The notes under the pieces are model-generated. The model was given only the letters and a program-made list of their open reading frames with translations. It was not told where the DNA came from and did not search any database. The position numbers and the translations under genes were made by a program. A stretch of 64,000 nucleotides of DNA. It comes from Porphyrobacter sp. SLTP (GTDB lineage Bacteria > Pseudomonadota > Alphaproteobacteria > Sphingomonadales > Sphingomonadaceae). The stretch lies in NCBI RefSeq assembly GCF_009905735.1, contig NZ_JAAALE010000003.1, positions 1-64,000 on the forward strand, read 5' to 3'. Positions 1 through 8,615 of this stretch are shown piece after piece; positions within the stretch are counted from its first letter, which is position 1, and each line of letters begins with the position of its first letter.

Positions 1-721
1 GAGCCACAACCGGCGGCGGCGGCGGCGGAGCTTCGCCACCGAAGTTGTAGGTGATCGAGCCGAGGATCGAATGGCTGCTCAGCTTGGTTTCAAGCGAACG
101 GCCAATCGGGTCGACGAGACCCACGTCAGGAACATTGAAGTAGCGATACTTCAGACCGACGTCCCACGAATCGCTCAGGGGAGCGCGAACGCCTGCCAGC
201 AGCTGCCATGCGAAGCCGGTGTCCGAATCGTTCCACACGCCCGGGCCTTGCTGATTGACGCGGCCTTCCATGTCGACGCGAGCCACACCGACACCACCGC
301 CAGCGAAGGCTTGAATGCCATCATCGGAGCCGAAGTCGAACAGGCCGTTCAGCATGAAGCTCAGCGCGTTGACTTCGCCAGCTGCGAGACGGGTGCCGCT
401 GAAGGTGCTGGAACCGGCCGTCTGCGGGACAAGCACGAGACCCTGGTTGCCGGCCTGCACGTCATCGAGGTCAGCAGCGCGATAGCTGGCTTCAGCTTCG
501 AGGCGGAACGCACCGAAATCGTAGCCGACGATACCGCCGAAATCGTAACCCGTGTCATAGTTGGCAACCGCGTTGTCGGCGACACCGTTAACATCGAGGC
601 TCTGGTCTTCGACGAGCATCACGCCGCCATCACCCTGAATGTACCACTGGCCTTCACGGGCCATGGCAGGTGTGGTCAGCGCGGTCGAAGCCATCGCCAT
701 CCCAATGACGAGTTTGCGCAT
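1..721 (-). CDS. OmpA-like outer membrane beta-barrel protein (C-terminus beyond window edge)
   Basis: Reading leftwards from an ATG at 721, the frame stays open to base 1, so 240 codons of the N-terminal part are visible. The product begins with a classical signal peptide (basic MRK, hydrophobic stretch, cleavage after AMA near residue 21), followed by alternating aromatic/Gly-rich strands typical of an eight-stranded OmpA barrel. It ends in a run of six prolines at the window edge, the hinge that usually precedes a peptidoglycan-binding OmpA domain. The ATG is preceded by AAAGGGGAAT, a good ribosome binding site. The likely role is a structural outer membrane porin. The OmpA C-terminal domain is inferred, because it lies outside the window. 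The 168 bases between this gene and the next (722-889) should hold its promoter, but I see no convincing -35/-10 pair. Confidence 0.85.
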   Translation of the reverse strand, partial: MRKLVIGMAMASTALTTPAMAREGQWYIQGDGGVMLVEDQSLDVNGVADNAVANYDTGYDFGGIVGYDFGAFRLEAEASYRAADLDDVQAGNQGLVLVPQTAGSSTFSGTRLAAGEVNALSFMLNGLFDFGSDDGIQAFAGGGVGVARVDMEGRVNQQGPGVWNDSDTGFAWQLLAGVRAPLSDSWDVGLKYRYFNVPDVGLVDPIGRSLETKLSSHSILGSITYNFGGEAPPPPPPVVA

Positions 722-889
722 TCTAAAATTCCCCTTTGTATTGGACTTGAGGCACCGGCCGTCTCTATCTTTTCCCCTTGCATGAGGCAAGCAATCAATG
801 GCCTATTGGTGTTGCAAGAATGTCGCGAAGACATGCCTGTGGACAAAAATGCAATCGCAAAACAGGCCTGATTCCGCCAATCTGTGTGT

Positions 890-1354
890 TTAGGGCGCTT
901 CAGTCGCAAGTATGCCCACTGCCAACAAGGCCTGTATCAGGGATGTGATCGCGGCGCGGGCTTGGGTGTCGATAATGGTGCCGCCGGCAGGCTCGGCAGG
1001 AGCGGCGGCGCTTTCCCACTCCGACCGGTAGACGATGGCGTGGCCCGCCGACAGGTCGAACACCTGCATGCCTTCGCGCGGCGCGACGAAGTGCCAATCC
1101 CCGCCAATCCGGACCGCAAGCGTGCCCGTATATCCGGCCCACGCGCCTGCCGCCGGGGCGGTGACTCGGAAACAGTCGCCTTCAGTCGGGCTTTGCGGCG
1201 GAGCGGGCTGAGAGGCAGTGACAGTTCGCGGGTGCAAGGCGTCGAGCAGGCATAGGGCCTGGTTGACGAAAAACTCCTTCTGAGCCTGACCCGGGATCAA
1301 AAGGGGCAGGCCAATGGTGGGCGAGGTGCTGGCAAGGGCGATCGGATCGGACAT
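890..1354 (-). CDS. DUF2793 family protein at the 3' end of the GTA cluster
   Basis: A 154-residue protein starting at the ATG at 1354, which follows CGGGAGATTTGC. Upstream in-frame codons have no comparable ribosome binding site and run into the preceding gene. The sequence contains the segment IPGQAQKEFFVNQAL and later WxGxT/GDWHFVAP-type motifs, which I recognise as DUF2793, a family often found beside phage tail genes. It lies 16 bases after the host-specificity gene, in the same orientation, so it is probably the last gene of the GTA transcript. A role as an accessory tail or receptor-binding component is inferred from position. No enzymatic motif is visible. Confidence 0.75.
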   Translation of the reverse strand: MSDPIALASTSPTIGLPLLIPGQAQKEFFVNQALCLLDALHPRTVTASQPAPPQSPTEGDCFRVTAPAAGAWAGYTGTLAVRIGGDWHFVAPREGMQVFDLSAGHAIVYRSEWESAAAPAEPAGGTIIDTQARAAITSLIQALLAVGILATEAP

Positions 1355-1370
1355 GCAAATCTCCCGGTGT

Positions 1371-3554
1371 TCAGGACAATGAAGCGAGCAGCAGCGGCAG
1401 TGAACGATCGAACGTCCCGACCTGCCTGACCCAAAGCGGCGCCGGACCGTGTGCGGCAATCAGCGCCGTCCGCTCCGCCAAAGTCAGGCGCAGCCAGGCG
1501 GCGTCGCGCTGCCAGGCGGCATGTGGAGCATCGACCGGGCCGTAACCGACGAGATAGGCCTCACGCTCCTCAACCAGCGGCACTTCGACGCTGTCCTCCC
1601 ACCGCCATTGTCCTCGCCCGCGCCGGGTCCAGCTGAAGAGGCTGGCCTGATCGGCTTCGATGCACAGACGCGGATGGACGGGGCACGGCGGTCGGCGCGA
1701 CAGGCCTGCATTGGCGAGCGGGGCGATGATGGTTTCGGTATCGCCCGTCCCGATTGCGGCAATACGCGAGGTTGCAAGGGGCGGGACCAGTTGCGGATCA
1801 AGCGGGACCAGAGTGTCGTCGATCGCGATGACCCGTGTTTGTGCGGGGTGGCCGCGGGCAGCCTCCGGCTCGGTACCGCCTCGCCCGCGCAGCAGCCCGG
1901 TGAGCCGCCAGCGATCTTCGCCGACAGGCTCCGCGCGCAGGAATTGCACCAGCTCACCGCCGATCAGGACGCGGTTGGCACCGGCGGCAAGGCCCGCAAG
2001 GTCGGTGTCCGCCAGTTCGAGATCGCCTGCGACCAGATCAATCACCGCCGTCGCTGCGGGTTCAAACACAAGCGCCGAGGACGGCTCCAACGGTGCGCCG
2101 AGCGCGCCCATCACCGCGCGCTGCGTTCCCGTGGTGCCGAGATCGACCAGCGCGGTGCCCTGAACGGCGAACAGGGCTGCGCCCCGCCAGGCGCTGTTTG
2201 CAGCTGAAGCCGCTGCAAAGATCAGCGGGGTGGCCGGGTTGCTGCTGGCATCAGGTGGGACCTCGAAGGCTGCAAGCTGGGTCGGCGGAATGACCAGATC
2301 GGTCGGCGACAGGCTCTCCCCCGGGTCGCTCTGGCGCGCGGCACCGCCTGCGGGGGCGAGTCGCTCCAGCTCAAGCGCGATGCCGCGATCCAGCCATTCC
2401 CAGCTGCGCAGCAGCCAGTGGCCGGGCATGTCTGGCAGACGCACGACGCGACCTGGTGTGATCCGCGGGTCGAGTTCACCGATTCGCCAGCTGACGGTCT
2501 CGTGCTGCCATCGCGAGCGATTGGCGCTGTCATTGGCGAGACTGCGCGCGCCGCTGGCGGTCAGGGTTGCGGGCAGGTCGATCATCAGTTCGCGGCCCGC
2601 CTGACGGGCGCCGGATGCGCGCTGCACCCCGGTCTGATAGTCGCGATCCTCGTCGTAATAGCGCAAGGCCGCAGGGGAGCGTTCGGGCACGCCGGCGCGC
2701 TGCTTGTGCGATGCTTCGTCTTGCTGCCGGTCATCTGTCGCGAGTTGGCCGGGCAGGGTCACGATACCCTCCCCTGCCGAGTCGCGAACGGCGATGGTGA
2801 GGCCCTCGCTGCCTGACATGCAGACCAACGGGATCACCTGATCAACCGCCGCGAGCGTCGATGCCAGCGGCCCGCCCTCATCGGCAAACCCGCGTGCATG
2901 GGCCAAGGGTGCGGGGGTGGCGGGGTCTTTCGCGTCCGGCACCAGCTGCGCCAGCGACACGCTTGCATCCCCGCCATCGGCAAAGATTTCGAAGCTGAGC
3001 GCGGGGATGCGGTTGCCGTAATCGCCCAGTTCGAGATTCTCGAACACGACATAGGCGCAGTCACGGAAAGCAGGTGCGGCAGGGCCCTTGGCTGCGGCGA
3101 TCAGCGGGTCGACCGGATCATCGCCGAAGCCGCGATAGACACGTAAAGTGCCGCCAACCTTGAGATCATCCTGCGCGCCGCGCAGCAGGTTGCCATCGGC
3201 CCAGATCCGCCCGACCCGGTCAATCGGCGTGCTCGACAGCGCCACGGCAAAGGAGGCGGTATAAGAATAGACCGTGGTCGAAGGCTGGCCCTTGCGGCCC
3301 TTCTGCTTGCGTTTGCTTTCCACCAGATCGGTTGACCAGATCACCGTACCGGGCACCCGCATCCGTCCGAACTGGCGCGGGATCGGCTGGCCATAGCTGG
3401 AGGTGCTGATCGCCAGATCGCGCAGGCGCGGCCCCTCGCGCCCGCCGGGGGCAAAGATACGCGAATCGATCTGCTGGCCGATCAACGCGCCGAGGGATGC
3501 ACCGATCGGGCCGCCAATCGCCGTGCCCAGCGCTGTCAGAACTATCGTCGCCAT
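1371..3554 (-). CDS. GTA host-specificity / baseplate 'megatron' protein (g15-like), short form
   Basis: A 727-residue protein corresponding to the large central tail-tip protein at the end of GTA clusters (RcGTA g15, Phage-tail_3 / Rcc01698-type). It begins with a Gly/Ala-rich hydrophobic segment (about residues 3-27), then a conserved region with YGxPIPRxFGRxRVxGxVIWSTDL (about 54-78). The C-terminal half is rich in beta-type repeats. RcGTA g15 is about 1300 residues and carries a TIM-barrel domain. Here that central domain is absent, and a large extra domain sits on the DUF2460 protein encoded upstream. ATG at 3554 follows GAGGGAAGG. It ends 16 bases before the DUF2793 gene and starts 3 bases after the NlpC/P60 gene stop. 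Confidence 0.85.
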   Translation of the reverse strand: MATIVLTALGTAIGGPIGASLGALIGQQIDSRIFAPGGREGPRLRDLAISTSSYGQPIPRQFGRMRVPGTVIWSTDLVESKRKQKGRKGQPSTTVYSYTASFAVALSSTPIDRVGRIWADGNLLRGAQDDLKVGGTLRVYRGFGDDPVDPLIAAAKGPAAPAFRDCAYVVFENLELGDYGNRIPALSFEIFADGGDASVSLAQLVPDAKDPATPAPLAHARGFADEGGPLASTLAAVDQVIPLVCMSGSEGLTIAVRDSAGEGIVTLPGQLATDDRQQDEASHKQRAGVPERSPAALRYYDEDRDYQTGVQRASGARQAGRELMIDLPATLTASGARSLANDSANRSRWQHETVSWRIGELDPRITPGRVVRLPDMPGHWLLRSWEWLDRGIALELERLAPAGGAARQSDPGESLSPTDLVIPPTQLAAFEVPPDASSNPATPLIFAAASAANSAWRGAALFAVQGTALVDLGTTGTQRAVMGALGAPLEPSSALVFEPAATAVIDLVAGDLELADTDLAGLAAGANRVLIGGELVQFLRAEPVGEDRWRLTGLLRGRGGTEPEAARGHPAQTRVIAIDDTLVPLDPQLVPPLATSRIAAIGTGDTETIIAPLANAGLSRRPPCPVHPRLCIEADQASLFSWTRRGRGQWRWEDSVEVPLVEEREAYLVGYGPVDAPHAAWQRDAAWLRLTLAERTALIAAHGPAPLWVRQVGTFDRSLPLLLASLS

Positions 3555-3557
3555 GAA

Positions 3558-3977
3558 CTAGCCTTCCCTCTGAGGTGCGAACCGCCACTTGGCAGCCACC
3601 TGCCAGGCGGGATCGAACGGCTGGAGCACCACGCGCCGCAGCCCGGCGTGGGCATGGATGACAGTCACTGCATCAGCGGCGATCACGAGGTGGTGCTGGC
3701 AATGCGGGAGCGCGATCAGCAGCACCTCGCCTGCGCCAATGGCGCCGGGTGCGGGCACCAGTCCCGACTTGCGTGCGAGCGGCAACCACTGGGCGATATC
3801 GAGATTGCGCAGGCCATAGCCGCTCGGCACCACCGGGCGCACACCGCTTGCCGCGAGCGCGGCCGAGACCAGTCCGACGCAATCGAGCCCAGTCGCCGGA
3901 TCGCGGCCGTGGAGCCGGAATGGACAGCCAATCAATGCCCGCGCCGCCTCGGCCAGCGCGTCGCCGGGCGCAGTCAT
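3558..3977 (-). CDS. NlpC/P60 cell-wall peptidase of the GTA tail (g14-like)
   Basis: A 139-residue NlpC/P60-fold peptidase expected to sit in the tail tip and cut peptidoglycan peptides so DNA can cross the recipient wall. The catalytic Cys is Cys33 in the motif GLDCVGLV, and the His is His96 (QHHLVIA). A third polar residue is probably His108 or His110 (IHAHAG). The length is typical of RcGTA g14. Its start overlaps the DUF2163 stop by 4 bases (ATGA), showing translational coupling within the GTA operon. Confidence 0.9.
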   Translation of the reverse strand: MTAPGDALAEAARALIGCPFRLHGRDPATGLDCVGLVSAALAASGVRPVVPSGYGLRNLDIAQWLPLARKSGLVPAPGAIGAGEVLLIALPHCQHHLVIAADAVTVIHAHAGLRRVVLQPFDPAWQVAAKWRFAPQREG

Positions 3978-4783
3978 CGCTGACCGTAGCGGGCGAGCAG
4001 ATCGTTGCCCGGCAGGAAGGGTTCTCCGCGGAAGTTCGCGGCATTGCCGAACCGCGCGGCGCAGGTGGCGATGATATGGTCGCAGCCCTCGCGCAATTCC
4101 GCCCGTGTGCCGAGCGGGGTGCCGGCCACCAGCGGCCGGTCGAGCACCAGCCAGTCCTCCGCGGCATCAATAATCCCGAAGGCCACCCCGGTCTGCGGTC
4201 CGGCCATGAAGCGCAGCCGGCCATCGATATGGGACTCGCCATCAAGGCCAACAAACCGCACCCGGTTGGATTCGAGATCAATCGCGGCCACCGGCTGCAC
4301 CGCGGTAAACCGCACCGCCGAAAGCCCGCACCCGCGCCCGCAGAACTCGGCGCGGCAGGTGGGGCTGGTGCGGGGGACGAGATCCTGTTCGAGCAGGCTC
4401 TTGGTGGACCGCAGCTCAGCCGAAAACTGCGTGTTGTCGTCCTCGATCCGCCCGATCTGCCCGGTATAGAGCGTGTGGTGATCAAGGCTGATCCAGTCGA
4501 CCGCGCCGATGGCGATCGCGGCTTCATCGAACAGCCCGGCGGCCAGTTCGTCCGCGCGAATCGAATCGTGGTTGAGCACGCCCTGCACCTCGGCGCTGTC
4601 ATTGGCGAGTTCGGAGGTCAGCCGGATCGCGGCCGGAATCATGCCGGGAGCAGCAAGATGCCGGATGCCGCCGAAACTGAGGTCGCGGTCATGGCTGGTG
4701 AAGGCCAGCGCCGCTCCGTCGCGGCGATAGATACGCCAGAAGGTCGCCACCGTGTCGAGCTCGCGGTCAAAGAACACGCGCAT
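3974..4783 (-). CDS. DUF2163 tail hub protein with predicted Fe-S site (g13-like)
   Basis: A 269-residue protein of the DUF2163 / phage BR0599 family, the hub-type protein between distal tail and megatron in GTAs. It has an N-terminal DUF2163 core and a C-terminal cysteine-bearing domain. Cysteines at 143, 152, 234 and 241 form the spacing C-x8-C ... C-x6-C, which, as I recall, equals the [4Fe-4S] ligand spacing in phage lambda tail-tip protein gpL. An additional Cys148 is also present. The start ATG shares its A with the stop of the DUF2460 gene (TGATG), and the stop overlaps the NlpC/P60 start. Fe-S binding is inferred from spacing. Confidence 0.88.
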   Translation of the reverse strand: MRVFFDRELDTVATFWRIYRRDGAALAFTSHDRDLSFGGIRHLAAPGMIPAAIRLTSELANDSAEVQGVLNHDSIRADELAAGLFDEAAIAIGAVDWISLDHHTLYTGQIGRIEDDNTQFSAELRSTKSLLEQDLVPRTSPTCRAEFCGRGCGLSAVRFTAVQPVAAIDLESNRVRFVGLDGESHIDGRLRFMAGPQTGVAFGIIDAAEDWLVLDRPLVAGTPLGTRAELREGCDHIIATCAARFGNAANFRGEPFLPGNDLLARYGQR

Positions 4784-7104
4784 CAGGCGGACTCGCGGAT
4801 TTCGATCAGCGGGACCGAGGGCGCTTCCCCGGCGGCAAAGTTCACCGCTGCAACATCGAGCCGGTCTTCGGCGAATCGCACCGGCACATCGAATCGGAAG
4901 CCAGCGCGCACTTCGGCCCCTGCGGGCGGAGCGGTGAGGAAGCGCAAGGTGCCCTTCTCGCCCAGCGTCCAGGCGGTGCTGGCCGCGCCGCCGACGCTCA
5001 CCACCAGCGTTTCAGCGCGCGGGCGGGTGATCGGGCGCACCTGCGGCTCGGCCCCGCCATAGGACTTCACCAGCTGGAAATCGGCGCGCACGCCATCGGC
5101 AATGCCGAGCAGCTGATCGAGCATCGTCGGCACGCCCGTCATCCCGTTCGAGCTGTTGTCAAACGGGTCCATGATCCGGAACCCCCGCGCCGGGCCGCGG
5201 CGGGCGCGGAAGAAGGCGATCAGTTCGGACAATTCCTCTTCCGAACGGATGCCAGGGCCGACATCGAAATGCAGCCGTGCGTCCGACCACAGCGAATTGC
5301 GCCGCTCATGCCCCGAGGCGGTGATTGCGATCGAGGTCGAAAACTCGGGCGCGACCGAGGCACTGCGCCCCAGCGCGAAGGGGTAAAGCACGTTGTCGAA
5401 GGGATCCATGGCTTGCTCCGGCGGAGGGGCGAGGCGGGTGTAGCCGTCGCGATTGACCTGCGGCAGCGCCCAGACGTAGCGCCGGGTGATGCCGCGCGCG
5501 GCGGCTTCGCCCAGCCCGCTGTCGATGCGCGCCCACATCACGTCCGCATCGGCAGGATCGAGCACGAAACCGGCGAGATAATCCTGATCGGTGAGCGGAT
5601 AGCCGAGCCGCGTATCGACCAAGGCATAGGCTGCCCGCCGGGCGGCATCGGCGCCGGCGGTGAGCCAGTCGTAATCTTCCAGCTGCAACCGGTCGAAGGC
5701 CGGGGCCGCCCAGCCGGTCGGGAGATTGGCCCGGTAAAGCTCGGGTGTGGCGGGATCGAGGATCGTCGGCGTGAAGGCGAGCAGCAGGACCTCGGACGGC
5801 CCTTGCGCCGCGGCGCGCACGACGGCGGTCAGCGCGGCGGTCGACTGCGCGAGCAGCGCGCCCGCCGCATCAAGCAGCGATGTTGCCGCCGCATCGAGCG
5901 GCGCGGCGATATTGCCGATGACCGGCGGATTGCCTCCGAAAGCCGCCTTGGCCGCATCGTCATAAAGGCAGATTTGCCGAGCGGGCGTCACCCACCACCA
6001 CGGCTCCCCGATCTGGAAGCGGACGGGCAACTCCGCGTCCTGGAGCAGGGCGACAAAGATGCGGGCCACGTCCCCCAGCCAGCCCATGGCCTGCGGATTG
6101 GCGGGTGACAGCAAGGTCGAAGGCGGCATCCACCCGGTCAGCGCCGGAGCGCCGCTGGCGGTGCGTTGCTTCCAGCTTTCCGGGCAATAGGCGTCAAACA
6201 GCTCGTAGGAGAGCGAGGCAATGACCTCGAAGCCGCCTGCCTGCGCCAGCGCGAACAGGTTGCGGTGCCACACCACGGCAGGCTCGCACAATTCGCCCGG
6301 CGCCGACACAAGCAATCCGCCATCCGATTGGCGCGCGAGCCGCATAAAGTGGCTCATCCCGACATAGTGGACGATATCGCCGCGGTAGCCGAGCCCGGTC
6401 ACCGTCCGCAGCAGCCGTGCCGGGGTCTGGTTGTAGGCATCGTCATAAGCCGTCGCCATCCGCTCGCCGTGCGGGGGGACGAGCACATCGCCCAGTTCCA
6501 GCATGGCCCGCGCGCCGTCGGCGGCGATTTCGGACATGGTGACCGATCCATCGAACCGCGCGGGCAGGGGCGCGGTGCTACCCCAGACGAAGCCGGGTGC
6601 CACCAGCGAGATGAACATGCGGTCGATATCGCTGGGGTGGATCGGCTCGCCCGGCAGACCATAACCGCTTTCCAGCGCGGAAAACGGCAGGCTGATCCGC
6701 GCATCCGTCGGCGTGCCTTGCGCATAGTTCCACAGCCGGATGTACCAGGTGCGCGGCAGCCCCGCAGCATCGCGTCCCTCGATCGTCAGCGTTGGCCCAT
6801 TGGGTTGATCGAGCGCGATCACGCCATCCGATTGCCAGCGAAAGCGCAGCGTCGTGCGCGCATAATCGCGGTCGGTCTGGTAGGCGAGCAGCGGGTGATC
6901 GAGCGTGTCGGCGCTCTCCCAGATCAGCCCGACCAGCTCGCCTGCATGATGCAGTTCGAGGTCGACCCGCAATGAATCCGGCCCGGTCGTCACCACCGAG
7001 GCCATCGCGGGCCGGGGAAAGTTGACAGTCCAGAAGCGCGGATCGAAGCGCTGGATGAAGGTGCTTTCCTGCGCGCGGCGTTCGCGGGCGAGCCAGAATG
7101 CCAT
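4783..7104 (-). CDS. DUF2460 distal tail protein with large N-terminal extra domain (g12-like fusion)
   Basis: A 773-residue protein. The last ~210 residues (from about 565, containing SLWSDARLHFDVG, FFRARRGPARGFRIMDPFD) are a typical DUF2460 distal tail protein (RcGTA g12, about 210 residues on its own). The first ~560 residues are an extra domain: a beta-rich N-terminal part followed by a region with glycosidase-like features, including QIGEPWWWV near residue 376, consistent with a TIM-barrel-like fold. RcGTA carries a TIM barrel in g15 instead, and the g15-like protein here is correspondingly short. ATG at 7104 lies 15 bases after the tape-measure gene. The DUF2460 part is secure. The barrel assignment is inference. 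Confidence 0.85.
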   Translation of the reverse strand: MAFWLARERRAQESTFIQRFDPRFWTVNFPRPAMASVVTTGPDSLRVDLELHHAGELVGLIWESADTLDHPLLAYQTDRDYARTTLRFRWQSDGVIALDQPNGPTLTIEGRDAAGLPRTWYIRLWNYAQGTPTDARISLPFSALESGYGLPGEPIHPSDIDRMFISLVAPGFVWGSTAPLPARFDGSVTMSEIAADGARAMLELGDVLVPPHGERMATAYDDAYNQTPARLLRTVTGLGYRGDIVHYVGMSHFMRLARQSDGGLLVSAPGELCEPAVVWHRNLFALAQAGGFEVIASLSYELFDAYCPESWKQRTASGAPALTGWMPPSTLLSPANPQAMGWLGDVARIFVALLQDAELPVRFQIGEPWWWVTPARQICLYDDAAKAAFGGNPPVIGNIAAPLDAAATSLLDAAGALLAQSTAALTAVVRAAAQGPSEVLLLAFTPTILDPATPELYRANLPTGWAAPAFDRLQLEDYDWLTAGADAARRAAYALVDTRLGYPLTDQDYLAGFVLDPADADVMWARIDSGLGEAAARGITRRYVWALPQVNRDGYTRLAPPPEQAMDPFDNVLYPFALGRSASVAPEFSTSIAITASGHERRNSLWSDARLHFDVGPGIRSEEELSELIAFFRARRGPARGFRIMDPFDNSSNGMTGVPTMLDQLLGIADGVRADFQLVKSYGGAEPQVRPITRPRAETLVVSVGGAASTAWTLGEKGTLRFLTAPPAGAEVRAGFRFDVPVRFAEDRLDVAAVNFAAGEAPSVPLIEIRESA

Positions 7105-7119
7105 GGGAAATCCCCTTGC

Positions 7120-7695
7120 TCAGGCCTGTTGCAGCGCGCGGCGCACGGCGCTTGCGATCTGGCGGGAGGAGCGCTGCATCGCGGTGGGTGCGGCCTGGCC
7201 GCGCGGGACGGCGACCTGGATCGCCACGCGAACATCGCGGCCGGGCGCGACCATGCCGGTCTCGACGCGGCCGGCGGCGGTGGGCACGAACACCTCCGGT
7301 CCGCGCTCACCGACGAGATAGGCCCGTCCCGGCGCCACCGGTCCGCCTGTGGCTCGGCCCGGCAGCCCGAACAGCGCGCCGATCGATTGGCCGAGCAGAT
7401 TGCCCAGACCCCCGCCTCCGCCGCCAGTGCCGCCGAACAGACTGCCGATCCCCGATTGGAGCGCATAACCGGCGATCTCGGCGAGCGCGCTGAAGGCCAC
7501 GCGTTTCAGATCGTCGAACCCCAGGCTCCCGCGCCGTAGCGCGCCGAGCAGACCCCGCTCCAGCACATTGCCCGCACGGCTGAACCCGTCGAGCAGCGAA
7601 CCATCGAGCGTGCGGCGCATCGCTTCGACATCGCTGGCAAAGCCATCGGTGCTGGCGCGCACATCGATCACCAGTTCTTCGAAATTGTCAGTCAT
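7120..7695 (-). CDS. GTA tail tape measure protein (g11-like)
   Basis: A 191-residue tape measure protein that would set the length of a short non-contractile tail. Seen: an N-terminal helical part (residues 1-80) with hydrophobic heptads, then a Gly-rich low-complexity stretch near 88-105. A conserved C-terminal segment with RATGGPVAPGRAYLVGERGPE follows, a signature of tape-measure C-termini. Such a short protein fits a GTA-sized tail. It starts 8 bases inside the end of the preceding chaperone gene and is followed by the DUF2460 gene after 15 bases. Confidence 0.88.
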   Translation of the reverse strand: MTDNFEELVIDVRASTDGFASDVEAMRRTLDGSLLDGFSRAGNVLERGLLGALRRGSLGFDDLKRVAFSALAEIAGYALQSGIGSLFGGTGGGGGGLGNLLGQSIGALFGLPGRATGGPVAPGRAYLVGERGPEVFVPTAAGRVETGMVAPGRDVRVAIQVAVPRGQAAPTAMQRSSRQIASAVRRALQQA

Positions 7696-7888
7696 CGGCG
7701 TCGCGCTCCATCATGCGGGCGATTGCCTCGCGGCTCGGCGGGGACGGGGTGTTCGGATCTTCGGGGGCGGCGAGCGCCATCGCCAGTTCGGCCGGGGTGG
7801 CGCCCCAGAATTCGCCCGGCCGCCAGCCGAGCAGGCGTGCGGCGAGCGCGCACCAGCGGGCGGACGCGCCACCGAAACTGTGGGTCAT
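7688..7888 (-). CDS. Small phage-type tail assembly chaperone (g10.1-like)
   Basis: A 66-residue protein whose ATG (7888) overlaps the stop of the preceding gene as ATGA. The sequence starts with SFGGASARWCALAARLLGWRPGEFW, with WRPxEFWxATPxEL typical of the small rcc01693-type tail assembly chaperones. These work with the previous gene as the G/GT-like chaperone pair that loads the tape measure protein. It overlaps the tape-measure gene by 8 bases. The longer upstream in-frame extension runs antisense-like through the previous gene and was not used. Confidence 0.8.
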   Translation of the reverse strand: MTHSFGGASARWCALAARLLGWRPGEFWGATPAELAMALAAPEDPNTPSPPSREAIARMMERDADD

Positions 7889-8199
7889 GCCTCGCCCTGA
7901 AGCACCTGGGCGAGCACCGCCCGCACCGGGGCGGTAGCCCCGACCAGCCCCATCGCCAGCACCGCCATGCCGACCGCGACCCGCTCGGGTCGGCCCTCGG
8001 CAGGCAGGCAGTGCCACAGCAGCGCGGTCATCTCGGTCAGGGTCAGCGCGCCGCCTGCCGCCCGTTCCACCAGTGCGAACAGCGAACCCAGTTCAGCTTC
8101 GGCCAGCACCAGGTTTTCGAAGCTGGGTCGCAGCACATAGTTCACACCGGCCACGGACAGCGCGCATTCGCCGCGCAAGGGATTGGCGGCGGCGGTCAT
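7885..8199 (-). CDS. GTA tail assembly chaperone family protein (g10-like, GTA_TAC)
   Basis: A 104-residue protein corresponding to RcGTA g10, annotated elsewhere as gene transfer agent family protein / tail assembly chaperone 1. Motifs seen: NPLRGE near the N-terminus, then YxLRPSFENLVLAEAELGSL (about 21-40), the hallmark of the family (a lineage related to phage tail-assembly chaperones). It overlaps the major tail protein gene by 4 bases (ATGA) and the following small chaperone gene by 4 bases. Confidence 0.88.
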   Translation of the reverse strand: MTAAANPLRGECALSVAGVNYVLRPSFENLVLAEAELGSLFALVERAAGGALTLTEMTALLWHCLPAEGRPERVAVGMAVLAMGLVGATAPVRAVLAQVLQGEA

Positions 8200-8603
8200 G
8201 CCGCCACCACCGGCCCGGAGCTTTCAAGCTGGAGCGTGTAGCTGCGCTCCCCATTGAAATCCCCGGCATAATCCAGCCGCTGCACCAGAAACCGGCCTCT
8301 CAACTTCTCGCCGTCTTCGAACGACAATTCGTATTGGTCGAGCGTTCCGGCCAGCGCATGGGCACGCACAGTGCTTTCGGCGGTGCTGCCGAGGAAAATC
8401 CCCGCCGCGCTGACCGAGACCGAGCGGGTGCCCGCGCCTGACAGCAGGTCGCGCCAGCCGCCTGATTGCTTGTGGGTGACGACCACGGTGTCGCCATTGA
8501 TCGACATCTGCGTCGTGCGCAGGCCAGCGATGGTCTGATAGGCCGGAGGCGAGGCGCCGTCGGCGATCTTGAGCAGGAAGGCGGCGCCGGATTGTGCGGG
8601 CAT
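8196..8603 (-). CDS. Major tail tube protein, TP901-1 type (g9-like)
   Basis: A 135-residue tail tube protein. Features of the TP901-1 major tail family are visible: an N-terminal MPAQSGAAFLLKIADG, a central VTHKQSGGWRDLLSGAGxRSVSVSAAGIF, and a C-terminal beta region. It would polymerise into the tail tube through which DNA passes. The start ATG at 8603 lies 12 bases after the DUF3168 gene stop. The size is the same as RcGTA g9-type proteins. Confidence 0.9.
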   Translation of the reverse strand: MPAQSGAAFLLKIADGASPPAYQTIAGLRTTQMSINGDTVVVTHKQSGGWRDLLSGAGTRSVSVSAAGIFLGSTAESTVRAHALAGTLDQYELSFEDGEKLRGRFLVQRLDYAGDFNGERSYTLQLESSGPVVAA

Positions 8604-8615
8604 AATGGCTTACTC

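Noticed and set aside
71..871. 266-codon plus-strand frame at the left edge
   Set aside because: Antisense to the OmpA-like gene, which has a signal peptide, barrel pattern and proline hinge on the minus strand.
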